DNA from: Pinus tabuliformis
Taxonomy: Eukaryota > Streptophyta > Pinopsida > Pinales > Pinaceae
Assembly (NCBI GenBank): GCA_031772625.1
Contig: CM062820.1
Span: 88,642,069-88,706,068, forward strand
Reading direction: 5' to 3'
Length of the DNA: 64,000 bases
In this document: piece after piece, positions 23,660 through 35,261 of the stretch
Layout: each line of letters starts with the position of its first letter
Position numbering within the stretch: position 1 is the first letter of the stretch
Translations under genes and position numbers: made by a program
Notes under the pieces: generated by a model
What the model saw: the letters and a program-made list of their open reading frames with translations, nothing else
Told to the model about the DNA's origin: nothing
The model's database searches: none

Positions 23660-24180
23660 AACTTTCAACTATATCAACTTAACCGATAGATAGGTTGATT
23701 GAGATTCAAAACCCTTGATGTAGACATGAAGGTCGATAGGGACGCATTTTGAGTGAAGGTTTCAAGGCCTAATGGGAATCCTTCCATGACATTGACCGCA
23801 ATTCTATAAAATCCAAATTCCAAGCTATAAACAATGTTTGCAAACGAAATTGCAGTCTTCCAAATCTGAAGCAGATTTGCACTTGCTGCAAGATGCATGT
23901 CTGCAAGAAGTAATCTATAAATTCATGGTGATAGCATCCATACTCAACCATCCCCATTATGAGTAAAGGAATATCTCTCACAGCTAAAGAATGCGCTCAA
24001 AAACCAATTGTGGAGTGTTGCCTCATTCATAGCCCCACCCCCACAACCCAGCTCTGAGAAGCCATTGAATAATGGCCAGGAGATTCAGGAGATGGATGAA
24101 ACCCAGAATGAACCGATGGGATTGGAAACGCTTCGAATGGAATCAAATTTGTAACGTGGTGTTGGCTCTAGAAACGCCAT
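23660..24180 (-). pseudogene. Possible decayed host-gene fragment, unrecognised
   Basis: On the minus strand an ATG at 24180 begins MAFLEPTPRYKFDSIRSVSN and stops after about 32 codons. Coding-like sequence continues in other frames, including a 75-codon frame at 23898-23674 (MHLAASANLLQIWKTAISFA onward). Balanced amino-acid composition and higher GC than the surroundings suggest former coding DNA, but I cannot name the family. A CACGTG G-box lies just upstream at about 24211. Confidence 0.25.
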
Positions 24181-24189
24181 GATCGCCAC

Positions 24190-25590
24190 AACCTAACCGC
24201 CGGAGAATGGAACACGTGAGTTACAGACTGGTGCTTCAATCACTGTTTAAGAAATTAAACAATAATTTAAGTCCCTCTAACGCAGAAGCCACTTAAGTTC
24301 ATTTTTGTCAATCTACTTTTTAATATTTTTTGTTCGGTGGTTCCGGATCCCTTAACACCTTAGTCGTCGATCATCGACTCAGATGAAGTACAGGCCTGGA
24401 ATGTTCCCTCCATATAAAATCATGTGCGTTCATTTAAAATAAAACAAAAGTCAACCCCGCTCCATCCACCTGAGGTTGCCCCCTCAAACCACTACAATGG
24501 CAGTTGCGATGAGGGTTTTCACATCCTACGTGAATATAATAAAGGACTATCATCAATCGTGGCACTCCTAGCTCCCGTAACCACCCTGATATTCCCTCCT
24601 CTATGGATTTCACCTTATCTTCTTATTCTTTTGCAGTTAGAAGGACAATGTATAGGAGGCCTACAACCCTCAATTTTAATAAAGTAGTGGGATTTTCCCA
24701 TATCATGATGCATCAAGGTTGAACTTCTAAGAGATGCAATTGGTGATATTTTGTCATTATATGGCTAAGTGTCATTATATATATATTTCATGAAATCCTG
24801 ATAATAATACTGATTGATTTAGAAGGCAAGTGAGGCAAGATTGAACATAATCTAATGATTCATCTAAACACAATTTCATGCTAAAACGAGATGATTACAC
24901 TCTTTGACATATCGAACAAGTATTGTTCCAATTTAACAAAAGAACGTTCTACGAAAATAGACCGCCCGCTATGGTCGAAACAAAAAGATTGATGAAGCGA
25001 AGAACAGTGAAGCAAGACATGGTTATTAGAGAATAATCTCGTTTGTTCTGAAGTCATTGAATTCAATTAGTTATAAAGCTAAATTTAGCAACCGGAAGTT
25101 GTCATTTGTGTAGAGCTAAAATTAGCATGCCTATTTTTAGCGATTTTGGATCTTTATAAATTAAAACCTTAAGCAATTAAATCAAGAAATTTACTGAGCA
25201 GCATTTCATATCATATTGCACGATTGCATTGTGTTTCTTGATCTGTCCATCTCTCAATGGTTGAAGCCGAAGAAGTCATTCAAACATTATCTACATCATT
25301 TTGAAGTATCGGTTGGATCCAAGAAATCAAACATTATCTACATCATTTTGCATTCACAAGTTTTGCCACACCGTAGAGTCTATGCATTATTTTTGTATAT
25401 AGATTGAGAAATATTAAAAGAGAATATAACCAATGTCGTTGTGTTAGTTGATTGTCTGCATCCATCGGAGAAATAGTAAATGATGGTTATCAATAGTAAT
25501 AATAATAAAGAAGTCAATTTTAATGTTAATATTATTATTGTTATTATTAATAGACAACTTTATTAATATTAATAATATTATTATTATTAA
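24190..25590. other. Intergenic, nothing recognised
   Basis: Mixed AT-rich sequence. Only short frames without motifs were found. A 20-bp word with AAACATTATCTACATCATTT is duplicated near 25280-25345. Confidence 0.5.
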
Positions 25591-25860
25591 ATATTTTTAA
25601 AGTATGACTATGAGCAACTAAAGTTGACCATAGTTGGCTTTAGTCAACCACAATTGAATATAATTTAATATGTTTGAGTTAGGTTGACTAAGGATGACTA
25701 TGAATGAATAAAGTTAACTATTGTTGAATATGATAAACATAGGGTTGACCATATTAGATCATGGTAAACTATTAATAATATATTTAATCATATAATAATA
25801 ATAATATACTCAACCTTAATGTTAATACTATATTATTAGTAGTGGTGGTATTTGTCAATT
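25591..25860. repeat. Short block of TTGACTA-type repeats with (TAA)n
   Basis: Repeats of GGTTGACTAAGGATGACTATG-like words flanked by ATTATT tracts, a small member of the array seen at 28.6-30.3 kb. Confidence 0.6.
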
Positions 25861-27150
25861 TTATTCTCCAAATATAGGTGGTCCCTCATGTCGTGTGCAC
25901 ACAGTTGTCCCTCATGATAGCACAACTTAACTCGTTTAATGTTTAGGCTTGGTGGGGATTGCAGCTAGATCTCCATGTAGGTTTCAATCAAAGTACCGAC
26001 CATGGGCATAAATGGATAGTTCTCAAGAAATTTCACCTGGATAGGGTCATGAATTTGGTAGTTAAGATGTAGGGGGTCAATCATTCTCCCACTCATAGCG
26101 CTCACCTTGGTCATCTCTCTTCCTTTCTCTTGCATATCTCTATAATTGTGGCTGACCTTAGCAGTGGGCTTCAACTCCCCCTATTTTCTTCTACCGCAAC
26201 CAGTTGCGAACTTGGTCTACCACTTCCCTAGTCAACAATTATTCTCCATTCCCCATGCTCCAAGATTTGCTTGGCCAGTCTTGCTCAGTTGCCACAATCT
26301 TGTTTGCAAGAATTTGAGTATGGCCTTTACGGAACCTATTAGGAAATGAAGGCATCAGTGACAAGAAAAACACTCAATAAATTATACTCCTAAGTAGTCA
26401 TGGGATATGAGAGAGAGCAAGCCAAGCATGGAAAGCATGGACGCGAATGTGTTCCTCAACGTCCAACTTGGCATGGCTCAGAGATGGATTAATTTCATGA
26501 ATACATGCCTTAGCACATCAGGCTCCTGGTGGCCACCATGAGTAACATGGGTGATGGCCATTGGGCTATTAATAGATTTTTGGGTTGCCACTTGAAGGAC
26601 CAAGAAGAGGTCCTATGACTAGTAGAGAGGAAAATTAACGATATGGATTTTCAACTTATACAAACCCGCTCTACTTTTATGGCTTTATCAGGATCTCTGG
26701 GAATTCAATACCCTCCACCTCTGCCACCTCCAACATCTCCTTACTTTTTAGATCCTTCATTCAATCCAAATTCTACAACTCATAAAACCACTCCACCTAG
26801 CCCTATGATTACCCAACGCAAAACTCCAAGGACAAGGAGGTAGAAGACCCAATGGAGCATGTTCATATTTTTACCAAGTTGGACATCAATCAAATGGCTA
26901 GCAATACTGGAATAGGAAGCTATTGAAATTGAAAGAAGGCCGAGAAATCTCAATAGAGATGACGGCTGGAAGATCGGTAGCTGCTGGATCCCTGCCCTCT
27001 CTTCCTAGTCTTGCTTTTTCTAGCTTTCTTTATTTTTCCTTTATTTCATGTTTCTTTTTCCTTGGAGCCTTGTCTTTTCTTTCCTCCTAGGGTTTCTCCT
27101 CTTGGCTCTGTAGTTCTCTTTTGATCCAGTTCTTATCCTTTTTCTTTTTA
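25861..27150. other. Possible coding relic, unrecognised
   Basis: GC is higher than in the flanks. On the plus strand a frame from about 26538 (MSNMGDGHWAINRF) passes one stop into an ATG frame at 26643-26843 with a proline-rich stretch (PPPLPPPTSP). On the minus strand there is a 69-codon frame at 26174-25965. No family was recognised. It could be part of a degraded retroelement. Confidence 0.25.
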
Positions 27151-27381
27151 GAATGTGTCACTCGCTTGTTTTATTTATTATTTTATTAATTTTATTTCAA
27201 TTTTTATTATTATTATTTTCTATTTTCTATTTTTATTTTATTTTATGTTATTTTATTCATTCATTTATTTATTTATTTGGTTATTTTTATGTTTATTTTT
27301 TTTTTAAGTTTATTTTATATATTTGTTATTTTTATTCATATATATATATATATATATATTTATTTAATATTTTTTATTATT

Positions 27382-27423
<42 letters not shown>

Positions 27424-27533
27424 TATTATTTTATTTTATTTTTTATTTTATTTATTATTATTATTATTATTATTTATTTTTTTTCCTTCCTTTCTTTCTT
27501 TCTTTCGCATTCCAATATCTTTATTCTAACTAA

Positions 27534-27564
<31 letters not shown>

Positions 27565-27582
27565 TCATATAATTTATAATAG

Positions 27583-27631
<49 letters not shown>

Positions 27632-27660
27632 TATAATTTATATTCATATTATAATAAAAA
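27151..27660. repeat. Compound microsatellite tract
   Basis: Successive TTTTA, (TA)n, (ATT)n, (TTTA)n, (TTTC)n and (AT)n runs, with long AT runs at about 27338-27358, 27540-27562 and 27583-27629. The long open frames of F, I and Y residues here are translations of low-complexity DNA. Confidence 0.9.
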
Positions 27661-28545
27661 AGGTCCTTTATATAACTAATACCCATTTAAATACTAAATA
27701 ACTTATTATTTTAATTATCAAAACTTATCTTTTTAACTAACCATTAACACCATTTAAATTAATTTATAATTTTTATTGGTCACCTAATATAACTGATTTC
27801 CATTAAATTATAATATTTTGTATGACTATGGTCCTAAAGTCAAAATTAGCCATTGTACAAGATAGCCGTTGGAGGCTCTGCTCAAACTATTTAACATGCT
27901 AAGCTGGATCTGTTTCTTCAACTTGTCCTGACGATGAATCACACTAGTTGGTTCGAAACGCGTCAACAAATGATTTATCTTGTGATTTACGCCGAAGAAT
28001 TTCTCTTAAACTTAATATGGATCATAGAAGTCTCAATTCAACAATAGGAAAATATTATCAAGCTAGAAAATCCACACTACAAATGACCACCACTATCTTG
28101 TCCCTGCAACAACATGCCACTAATAGCCCATATGGATTGTTCCTTGAGTGGGAGTGTTCTCCTTGGCTCCCAAAAGGATAAGATGACCCATTCTAGTTCA
28201 TCACAAGGAATTATTAGCCCCGTTAATAAGTTCAAGGAAATTCCCTTCCATTTTTTGCTTTGTCTGTAATTTTCTTATGATCTTTTGTTATCTCTATCAT
28301 GCAAGTTTTTGTCAATGTATTAGAAAAATAAATTCTACTTCCAGACTTACTCGAAGGGACATCTAGTTTCCCTTTCAGGGGTATATTGTCTGTCCTTAGT
28401 AAGCTCTCAGTTAAGATCGTTTTGGTTCCCTGATACCTCTCTATTGAGATTTTGTCAACACATGATACTCCATGCATGTATTCTATGTAACTATGTGGAA
28501 ATATAATGAATATTTTGTTTGCTTACAAACAAACAAAAAAAATTG
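27661..28545. other. Intergenic, unrecognised short frames only
   Basis: Includes a 77-codon plus frame (27948-28181) and an 81-codon minus frame (28477-28232). Neither shows a recognisable motif. Confidence 0.4.
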
Positions 28546-29146
28546 TCAAATTTATTATTATTATTATTATTATTACTATTATTATTATTTACAAGCCCTA
28601 TTATTATTATTAGGGTTTGTGAATAAGATTGGTCAATCTATTATATTTTATTATTATAGTCTTTACCAAGGTTTGATCATGGTGAACTATTAATAATATA
28701 TTCAATCATATAATAATAATAATAATAATAAAGTCAAAGTCATATAATAATAATATAGTCAACCTTAATAGTATTATTATTAGTCAAAATTATTAATATT
28801 AATATTATTATTATCAAACATTTTTAAATACTTAGTACCAAGGTTGAGCTTGGTTGACTAAGGTTGACAATGTCTGACCTTAAACAACCATGGTTGACTA
28901 TAATTGAATATGATTAATTTAGCCAACATTAATATTAATACTAATAATAATGTTATGTGGTTTACCAAGTTTAATCATGGTTAACCATTTAAACATTGAC
29001 AATAATGGTTGATTTTGTTTGACTATGTTGGCTAATGTGATTAACTATGTTTGATTATTAATATTAATTAATAATATCATTAAACTTTTATGATTCACTG
29101 AAATTAAATAGTGTTCAACCTTATTATTATTATTATTATTCAAATT

Positions 29147-29181
<35 letters not shown>

Positions 29182-30340
29182 AACATTATAAAATCTTGAT
29201 TGTGACTCACCAAGGATGACCTTAGTTGACTAAGGTTGAAAATGTTTGACCTTGATTAACCATGGTTGGCTATAATTGAATATGGCTAAGTAATGTTGAC
29301 TAAGGACAATTATGAGTGAACAAGGTTGACTATTGTTAAATATGGTAAACATAAGGTTGACCAAGATTGATCATGGTGAACTATTTAAACATTGACTATA
29401 ATGGTTGACTTTGTTTGACTATGTTTGGCTAATGTGGCTGACTATATTTAATTATTAATATTAATATGCGATTATGTTTTACCAAAGTTGAAGAGTGTTC
29501 ATTATTATTATTATTATTACTACTACTACTACTACTACTACTTCTACTACTACTATTATTATTATTAGTCAACTTTGTTAATATTAATATTATTATTGTT
29601 AAACATTTTAAAATATTGAGTGTGATCGGCCAAGGATGACCTTAATTAACTAAGGTTGACAAAGTTTGACTTTGATCAACCATGGTTGACTAAATTGAAT
29701 ATGGTCGAGTTACATTGACTGAGGACAACTATGACTGAATAATGGTGACTATTATTAAATATGGTAAACATAAGGTTGACCGAGTTTGATCATGACCAAC
29801 TCTTTAAACATTGACTATAATGGTTGACTTTGATTGACTATGTTTGGCTACTGTGGTTAACTATGTTTCATTCTTAATATTAATCACTAATATTAATAGG
29901 TGATTATGTTTGACCAAAATTGAAGAGCGTCTATTAACAAACATAGTCAACCATAGATGAACATAGTCAACCACATCAGTATATGTAGTTGACTAATTTT
30001 ATAATGTCGCATTGTGACATTTGAGAAATTACGATGTAATATAACATTGCAATAATGTTTGTCATAATTGTGACGTTGGCTTGATTTATGTACCATTTCG
30101 ATGTCATAACATGTTTGATTATAATATTAATAAGCGATTATGTTTGGCTAAAGTTGAAGAGTGTTGATTGTTAAACATAGTCAAACGTAGACGAACATAG
30201 TCAACCTAGTAAATATGGTTGACTAATTTGGTAATGTCGCATTGTGGCATTGGATAAATTGCAATGTAATGTACCATTGCGCTAATGTTTGTCACATTAT
30301 GATGTTGGATAGTTTTCTCTGTTGTCACAATATTGTTTTT
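28546..30340. repeat. Second higher-order repeat block (TTGACTAAGG type)
   Basis: A unit of roughly 360-420 bp recurs. The anchor CCAAGGATGACCTTAGTTGA-like appears near 28830, 29193 and 29612, and the anchor TTTGATCATGG...ATTTAAACATTGAC near 28970, 29356 and 29778. (TTA)n and (CTA)n microsatellites sit in the units (28555-28588, 29125-29180, 29497-29570). A module with ATGTAACATTGCAACAATGT and GTCACATT occurs at 30010-30300 and is shared with 21.5, 32.2 and 33.1 kb. Confidence 0.8.
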
Positions 30341-30849
30341 ATTTTCATATCTTAGAGTAACCTAGTAGCTTGCCTAACATGTAGCTATTAGTAAACCTCC
30401 AGGGATATACAGTATGTCCTCCTCTCTATAAACTGGATCACAACCAAAGCGGTTTGAACCTTGGATTTCCTATTTTTCTCAAGACTCACATTATTTCAAT
30501 CACCAATTGATCTATTTCCTGGGTCTCTATATTCACAATATTATTATTATTATTGTTGTTGTTGTTGTTAAATATAATAGTTATTTTTTATATTATACAA
30601 TCTAGATTTCATGAATAAAACCATTTACAAGCTTTTGTGACTTATGTTGCTTTGACGTTCTAGCACAGCCACAACAAAATTTTCTTACCTCTATGGGATT
30701 TTTGAACTATTATTTTTCATTCGAACCTCCCATAGATTTTACAAAATTTCCCCAAAAATAGTTCAAACATATAATACATATAAGCATATTATCTAGGATG
30801 ACCTAAAGGGGTCAACTTCGAACTGCCTATTTTCCATGAGACTATCCTT

Positions 30850-31668
30850 CAATGAGCATTGAACAAGCCACATTAACCTTATGAGATTCGGGTGCTAAAT
30901 CGAAGAAACCATGCATGTCATCCAGAGTCTATGTGGTCCTTGTAACTTCATTTGATTGTGCCTTCAGCAGAAGAAGCTCTGTCTCCAGACCAATGAATTT
31001 CCTCTCCATTTGAGTATGTAACTAATCAAACTTTTTCTCCATGGGCTTAAACATTTCCTCCTTCTCACACTCCATGAGCTCTAGCCTTCTGACAAAGATT
31101 TTAGAAAATCCCATTAACACCTTGAATAGCCTCTCAACCAATTGTTTCCAATAATCTGATCCACCTTTTGGAACCTGCTTTTCCATGGAAGCCATAATAA
31201 CAAGATACCATTTACAGTGCCATTGAATTGAACTTGGAGAATAATAAGTGGTAGTGAAATTTCCTAGGGTTCTTGCACATTTAACATTGCTTCTCACTCC
31301 ATCCATGATTATCCTTGAGAAAACACATTAAATTCTAACACTATGTGAGATCTCAAATCAACTACCTCTGCCATTCTGAATAAATTCAAGCAGAGGGAAT
31401 TTTGCAGAATATTTGTGGTTGAGGCTTCAGAGTAATTTAGTTGGATCCCTGACATAACGTGAACTAATGATCCCTCACTATAATATATCCTCCCTCTTAT
31501 CCATTTGTACCAAATGCATTCACTTCTGGATAGGGAATGATGCGTGGTGATTTCACCCCCACGTGGATGGTGATTCAAGGTGACAGTGCCAAAGGAGTGG
31601 AACTCCACATGGCAGCCTTCATTTAATTCCTTTCTTTTGGTTACCATGAGCTTCTTTTCAGACATCAA
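30850..31668 (-). pseudogene. Coding-like remnant downstream of the RNase H relic
   Basis: Two minus-strand frames (31668-31309, 119 aa; 31306-31022, 94 aa) lie two bases apart in different frames. A third stretch continues to about 30850 with sequence such as QMERKFIGLETELLLLKAQS that looks coiled-coil-like and holds TAG stops. The family is not recognised. It is probably the 3' part of the same inserted element or a captured sequence. Confidence 0.35.
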
Positions 31669-31789
31669 TCAAACCTTTTACATTAAATTCATTAATTTTT
31701 CATGGGATTGGGGAAAAATTCCTTACTTCGTCCTATGATTCAATAGTTCCTTGCCCAAGCTTAGACCCTAACTTAGTAATCTTATTTTC

Positions 31790-32100
31790 CTTGTCATTAG
31801 GGATCTAACTATATGATGAAGGGAGATTTCTTCAAAAAATTTGCATTGCAATGAAATGCTATAAACAATTGAAGATATATTAGACTTTCTCCCTGATGTT
31901 GCATTAGAGATCTATTTAATAACAACTATACAACCCTCCAGGACCTTTAACTTATTTATCCCTTCACTTATGGTGATCTTCAGTCCCTTCCACAATGCCT
32001 ATAATTCAGCTTCATTGTTTGTTATTATTCACATGCCCCACATGAAGTTATAAACCATTTCTTCTTCCGTGCTATAAATTACCCCTCTCACTCTAGTCGC
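31790..32100 (-). pseudogene. RNase H domain relic
   Basis: Minus-strand translation gives RGVIYS...YNFMWGM, then TNNEAEL, a stop, ALWKGL, and later KVLEGCIVVIK. These align with the RNase H pattern GGVIYD....WGLG..TNN.AE..AL..GL....V.GDS..VI. Three stops occur: one TGA where Gly is expected and two TAG where Gln is expected (AEL-stop-ALW and VIK-stop-ISN). The usual GDS reads EGC, so a catalytic Asp is lost. Confidence 0.65.
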
Positions 32101-32103
32101 CCC

Positions 32104-33360
32104 TATTATTATTGTTGTTGTTGTTGTTATCCACTTTATTAATATTGTATTGCCAACTATCGCATTGCAACATTGGATATATTTTTGTACCATTCCAATG
32201 TCACAATATTAATATTAATATTAATATCATATTATTATTATTATTGTTATTATTATTAGTCAACTTTATTAATATTAATATTTTCAATTATCACATTGTG
32301 ACATTGGATAGTTTTTTGTATCATTCCAAGATCACAATATTAATATTATTATACATCGTCTACCGAGGCATAGGAATTGCCCGGACGATCAAAAGTGGTT
32401 GGAATCCGGCCAATTTTGTTTTAAAAATCCCACACTAGCAGTGTTTGAATAATGTCTTTTATGGTGAAAATAGATTCAGCACCACCAAAAACCTCCAGGG
32501 CACCCAAAATCGTAAGTTTGACATTTGTAACTTGTATTTACAAAAATCCCTGTCAGATTTTATCAAAATATTACCAGTAATTCCATGATTTTCAAGGAAA
32601 ATCTGTAGGTTGGTTAGACTACAGCATTTTATTAGTCATCTTTATTAATACTAATTTTAATATCATTAAATTTTTTTAAATATTGCTTGTGACTGACCAA
32701 GGGTGATTTTAATTGATTAAGGTTGACAATGTTTGACTTTGGTCAACCATGGTTGAGTTATGTTGACTGAGGAAGACTATGAGCGAAAAAGGTTGAGTAT
32801 TGTTAAATATGGTAAACATAGGGTTGACCAAGTTTGATCATGGTCAACTATTTAAACATTGACAATAAAGGTTGACTTTGTTTGAATATGTTTGATCAAT
32901 GTGGTTGACTATGTTTGGCGCTTAATATTAGTCAATAATAATAATAGACGATTATGTTTGACCTGAAGAGTGTTGATAGTCAAACATAATTTACCACATT
33001 AGTAAATGTGGTTGACTAATTTTGTAATGTTGCATTGCAATGGTAGATAAATTGCAATGTAATGTAACATTGCAACAATATTTATCACAATACGACATTG
33101 GATAGAATTTTGTATCATTCCAATATCACAGTATTAATATTATTTTTATTTTTATTAGTCAACTTTATTAATTTTAATATTATTAAACATTTTTAAATCT
33201 TCAAAGTGACTAACCAAGGATGACCTTAGTTGGCTAAGGTTAACAATATTTGAATTTGGTCAACAATGGTAGACTATAATTGAATATGGTTGACCATGGT
33301 TAGACTATGGTTGACCATGTGTGACTACTGTTAATTATTCTTTTACCATGTTTAACCATT
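32104..33360. repeat. Continuation of the second repeat block
   Basis: Same units as 28.5-30.3 kb: anchors near 32678, 32825 and 33195, and the ATGTAACATTGCAACAATAT module near 33060. About 32345-32640 is unrelated sequence of higher GC without a recognisable gene. Confidence 0.7.
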
Positions 33361-34005
33361 ATTTTAAGTTGAATTCCCAATATATACAATTCTTCTAAAA
33401 ATTAAATATGAATGCTCAAACCCAACAAACAAAAACATCATTTGTGCTACTCTCAAAAAACCTAGATTGAAATATCTATCTACTCTCTAAAAAGTGGTTT
33501 CTCTTTTGAAATTAGGATCGTGGAGATTGTCGTTGTTGGGAATCGAGTGTAAGATGAACAACTTTATTCTATAGAAAACTATTGTGCCTCTAATCCAATA
33601 CACACCATTGCACTCTTCCAAACTTAGATAACAAAACTCCAAACTTTAGTTGTTAAATGTACATCGTTTATAGCACAATTCAAAATCCCTTATGAGATCG
33701 AATCTAGAGCATTAAAATGGAGCTTCATGTTTTTATGGAATTATTTTCTATTTTAGCAATGCCAATCTTGATTGCACAACTTTCCAATAGGCATGTATGT
33801 TGAAACCCATATAGGGCATAAAGCACAATCTCGACATGCATGGCTTAATATTTTAGAATATGACTATTGATAGGATCAACAAGGTATTTCATATAGTTGG
33901 CAACGTTCACACAACTCTTCTATTCATTTTGGGAATATAGGCAAGAAATGTTGTAAACGACTAGATTTTATTGAATTTACGCCTCTTCCTCAACCAAAAG
34001 AAGTA
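33361..34005. other. Downstream flank of the carrier pseudogene
   Basis: No recognisable coding sequence. It may include the 3' untranslated part of the adjacent carrier copy. No poly(A) tract marking a retroposed end was found. Confidence 0.35.
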
Positions 34006-34593
34006 TTATAACCAAATAGATTTCTCAATCTTCTAAATTTCATTTAAGAATATCCATGTCATCATGACATAGGGAGAAATTTAAACGCAATAAAAAGGGA
34101 ACCTTGTATAGAACTTAAACGATCCCCTTGCTTTGATTGTTTTCACAAAACAATCTAGAGAACTTGAATATGAATAGTTCCCATTAGCATCGAGTTGCAT
34201 CTTTTGTATCTAAGTCTTAACATAAGCAAAGGGAAGACTACATGCAGGTGCGAAAAATTACTAACAACACTTGCACTAAGCATAGTTGTAACTTCAGAAA
34301 GGCCCATAGTGTCCTAGAAAAAAAATTCTACATATTGATCATAAGAATCAAGCATGCCCATATTTAAGATCATTGCTTGGAAAATTGTCGGACTGCCCAT
34401 TTCCATAGGGATAGAACTCCTTCATCATTAACAATATGGTATAGTGCCTGGAATGCATTTTTCTAATGTCACCGTTGGGTAGCATGGAAAGTTACATTAT
34501 CCTACATGCGAATGATAGCTAAATCTCCAAGACTTCTAACACATGCCTTAGTAGCTCTTGTTATCAATGCATAAAGAGCCTATTGGAATATCG
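34006..34593 (-). pseudogene. DTC: Mitochondrial dicarboxylate/tricarboxylate (oxoglutarate-malate type) carrier pseudogene
   Basis: Minus-strand reading gives, across three frames, ACVRSLGDLAIIRM, then NAFQALYHIVNDEGVLSLWK, then PTIFQAMILNMGMLDSYDQ, then APACSLPFAYVKT and IQKMQLDANGNYSYSSSLDC, and finally FKFYTRFPFYCV and MMTWIFLNEI, ending at 34006. This order and wording match the C-terminal two thirds of plant mitochondrial DTC/M2OM carriers, inner-membrane proteins that exchange 2-oxoglutarate, malate and tricarboxylates. The third carrier signature PF(D/E)YVK reads PFAYVK. Lesions are one-base losses after SLWK and before APACS, and stops in RM-stop, KT-stop-IQKM and EI-stop-KIEK, where Gln is expected. 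The N-terminal third is absent or unrecognisable. No intron is apparent in about 190 codons, which fits a retroposed copy but does not prove it. Confidence 0.75.
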
Positions 34594-34820
34594 ACGTCCT
34601 CAGTTTGGAGTAGCTCGTTGAGGTTGTAGAGAACCTAGACAAGGGTTTCAGAGAACGGGCGATAGATGACCACGACTTCTTGAGTGTGGTGGACCTTAGC
34701 AGAATTCACTAGCTTCATGGTGATGGCTGCACATAATACTCCATACCTATCTACCACAACAATCATGGATATGTGATCATAACACACAACGTAATGCATA
34801 ACCTTGTAATGTGAAACCTA
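34594..34820 (-). pseudogene. Coding-like frame of unknown origin
   Basis: A minus-strand frame of about 80 codons contains only one internal stop (a TAG in LV-stop-VLYN, where CAG would give Gln). It reads as ordinary protein, for example MHYVVCYDHISMIVVVDRYG and HHTQEVVVIYRPFSE. It ends next to the carrier relic in a different frame and does not resemble the carrier N-terminus. Family not recognised. Confidence 0.3.
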
Positions 34821-35070
34821 TATGCATTTGTTTAGATAAGGTTGAGTGTTGTAGAGATGGAAGATGTAGAGGTTTGGAATGTGACAAATGAACACATAGT
34901 GCAAAAAGAGAAATAGAACTTATATCTTTTAGAGGTCACGAAAGGGCATGAAAAAGAGTAATAGAAGAAAGATATAGTCTTGAGGAGCGTTAAGGATTTC
35001 ATAGCTGCTTAAAGTGGGACATCTGACAAATTTAGAGGGGGGATATTTGATAGGTTTCTAAGAATAACAT
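34821..35070. other. Intergenic flank, nothing recognised
   Basis: Includes a purine-rich AGAGGGGGGAT tract near 35035-35045, but no LTR starts next to it. Confidence 0.3.
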
Positions 35071-35255
35071 GCCTTGATACTATTGTTGGAATGAGAAACC
35101 ATATATGAAAGATAAGTGCGAATTACTGTATTATTAACATAGATGTTACATATAAATACATTGTCTGATCATTGAATTCATCTTACAAGGTCTCTTGGAC
35201 TCACCATGATGGTTCACCTTCCACACCATAACCCTAGCGGATTAGGTGTCCAACA
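35071..35255 (-). repeat. Short LTR-like sequence (172 bp) with PBS-like word
   Basis: 35084-35255 starts TGTTGGA and ends TCCAACA, a 7-bp inverted repeat typical of LTR ends. On the minus strand it is followed after two bases by TAGTATCAAGGC (9 of 12 matches to the tRNA-iMet site). The copia coding relic ends right at its other edge with no clear polypurine tract. It could be the 3' LTR of that copia element or the LTR of a different truncated element. The flanks ACTAT and ATTTG are not a target duplication. Confidence 0.4.
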
Positions 35256-35261
35256 ATTTGA

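Larger units (their letters stand above)
30571..32103 (-). mobile_element. Decayed retroelement fragment inserted in the repeat block
   Basis: Both edges show the same ATTATTATTGTTGTTGTTGTT-like word (about 30545-30570 and 32106-32130), and the repeat block resumes on the right, so this is an insertion. It contains an RNase H relic at its right end and coding-like frames further along the same strand. The element type is not settled: this kind of RNase H is found in plant LINEs and in some gypsy elements. Confidence 0.45.

Noticed and set aside
27153..27579. Long F/Y/I-rich open frames that could look like membrane proteins
   Set aside because: Pure translation of AT microsatellites.
28546..30340. 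CRISPR-like regular repeats
   Set aside because: Units are long, diverged and without unique spacers; this is a plant tandem repeat.
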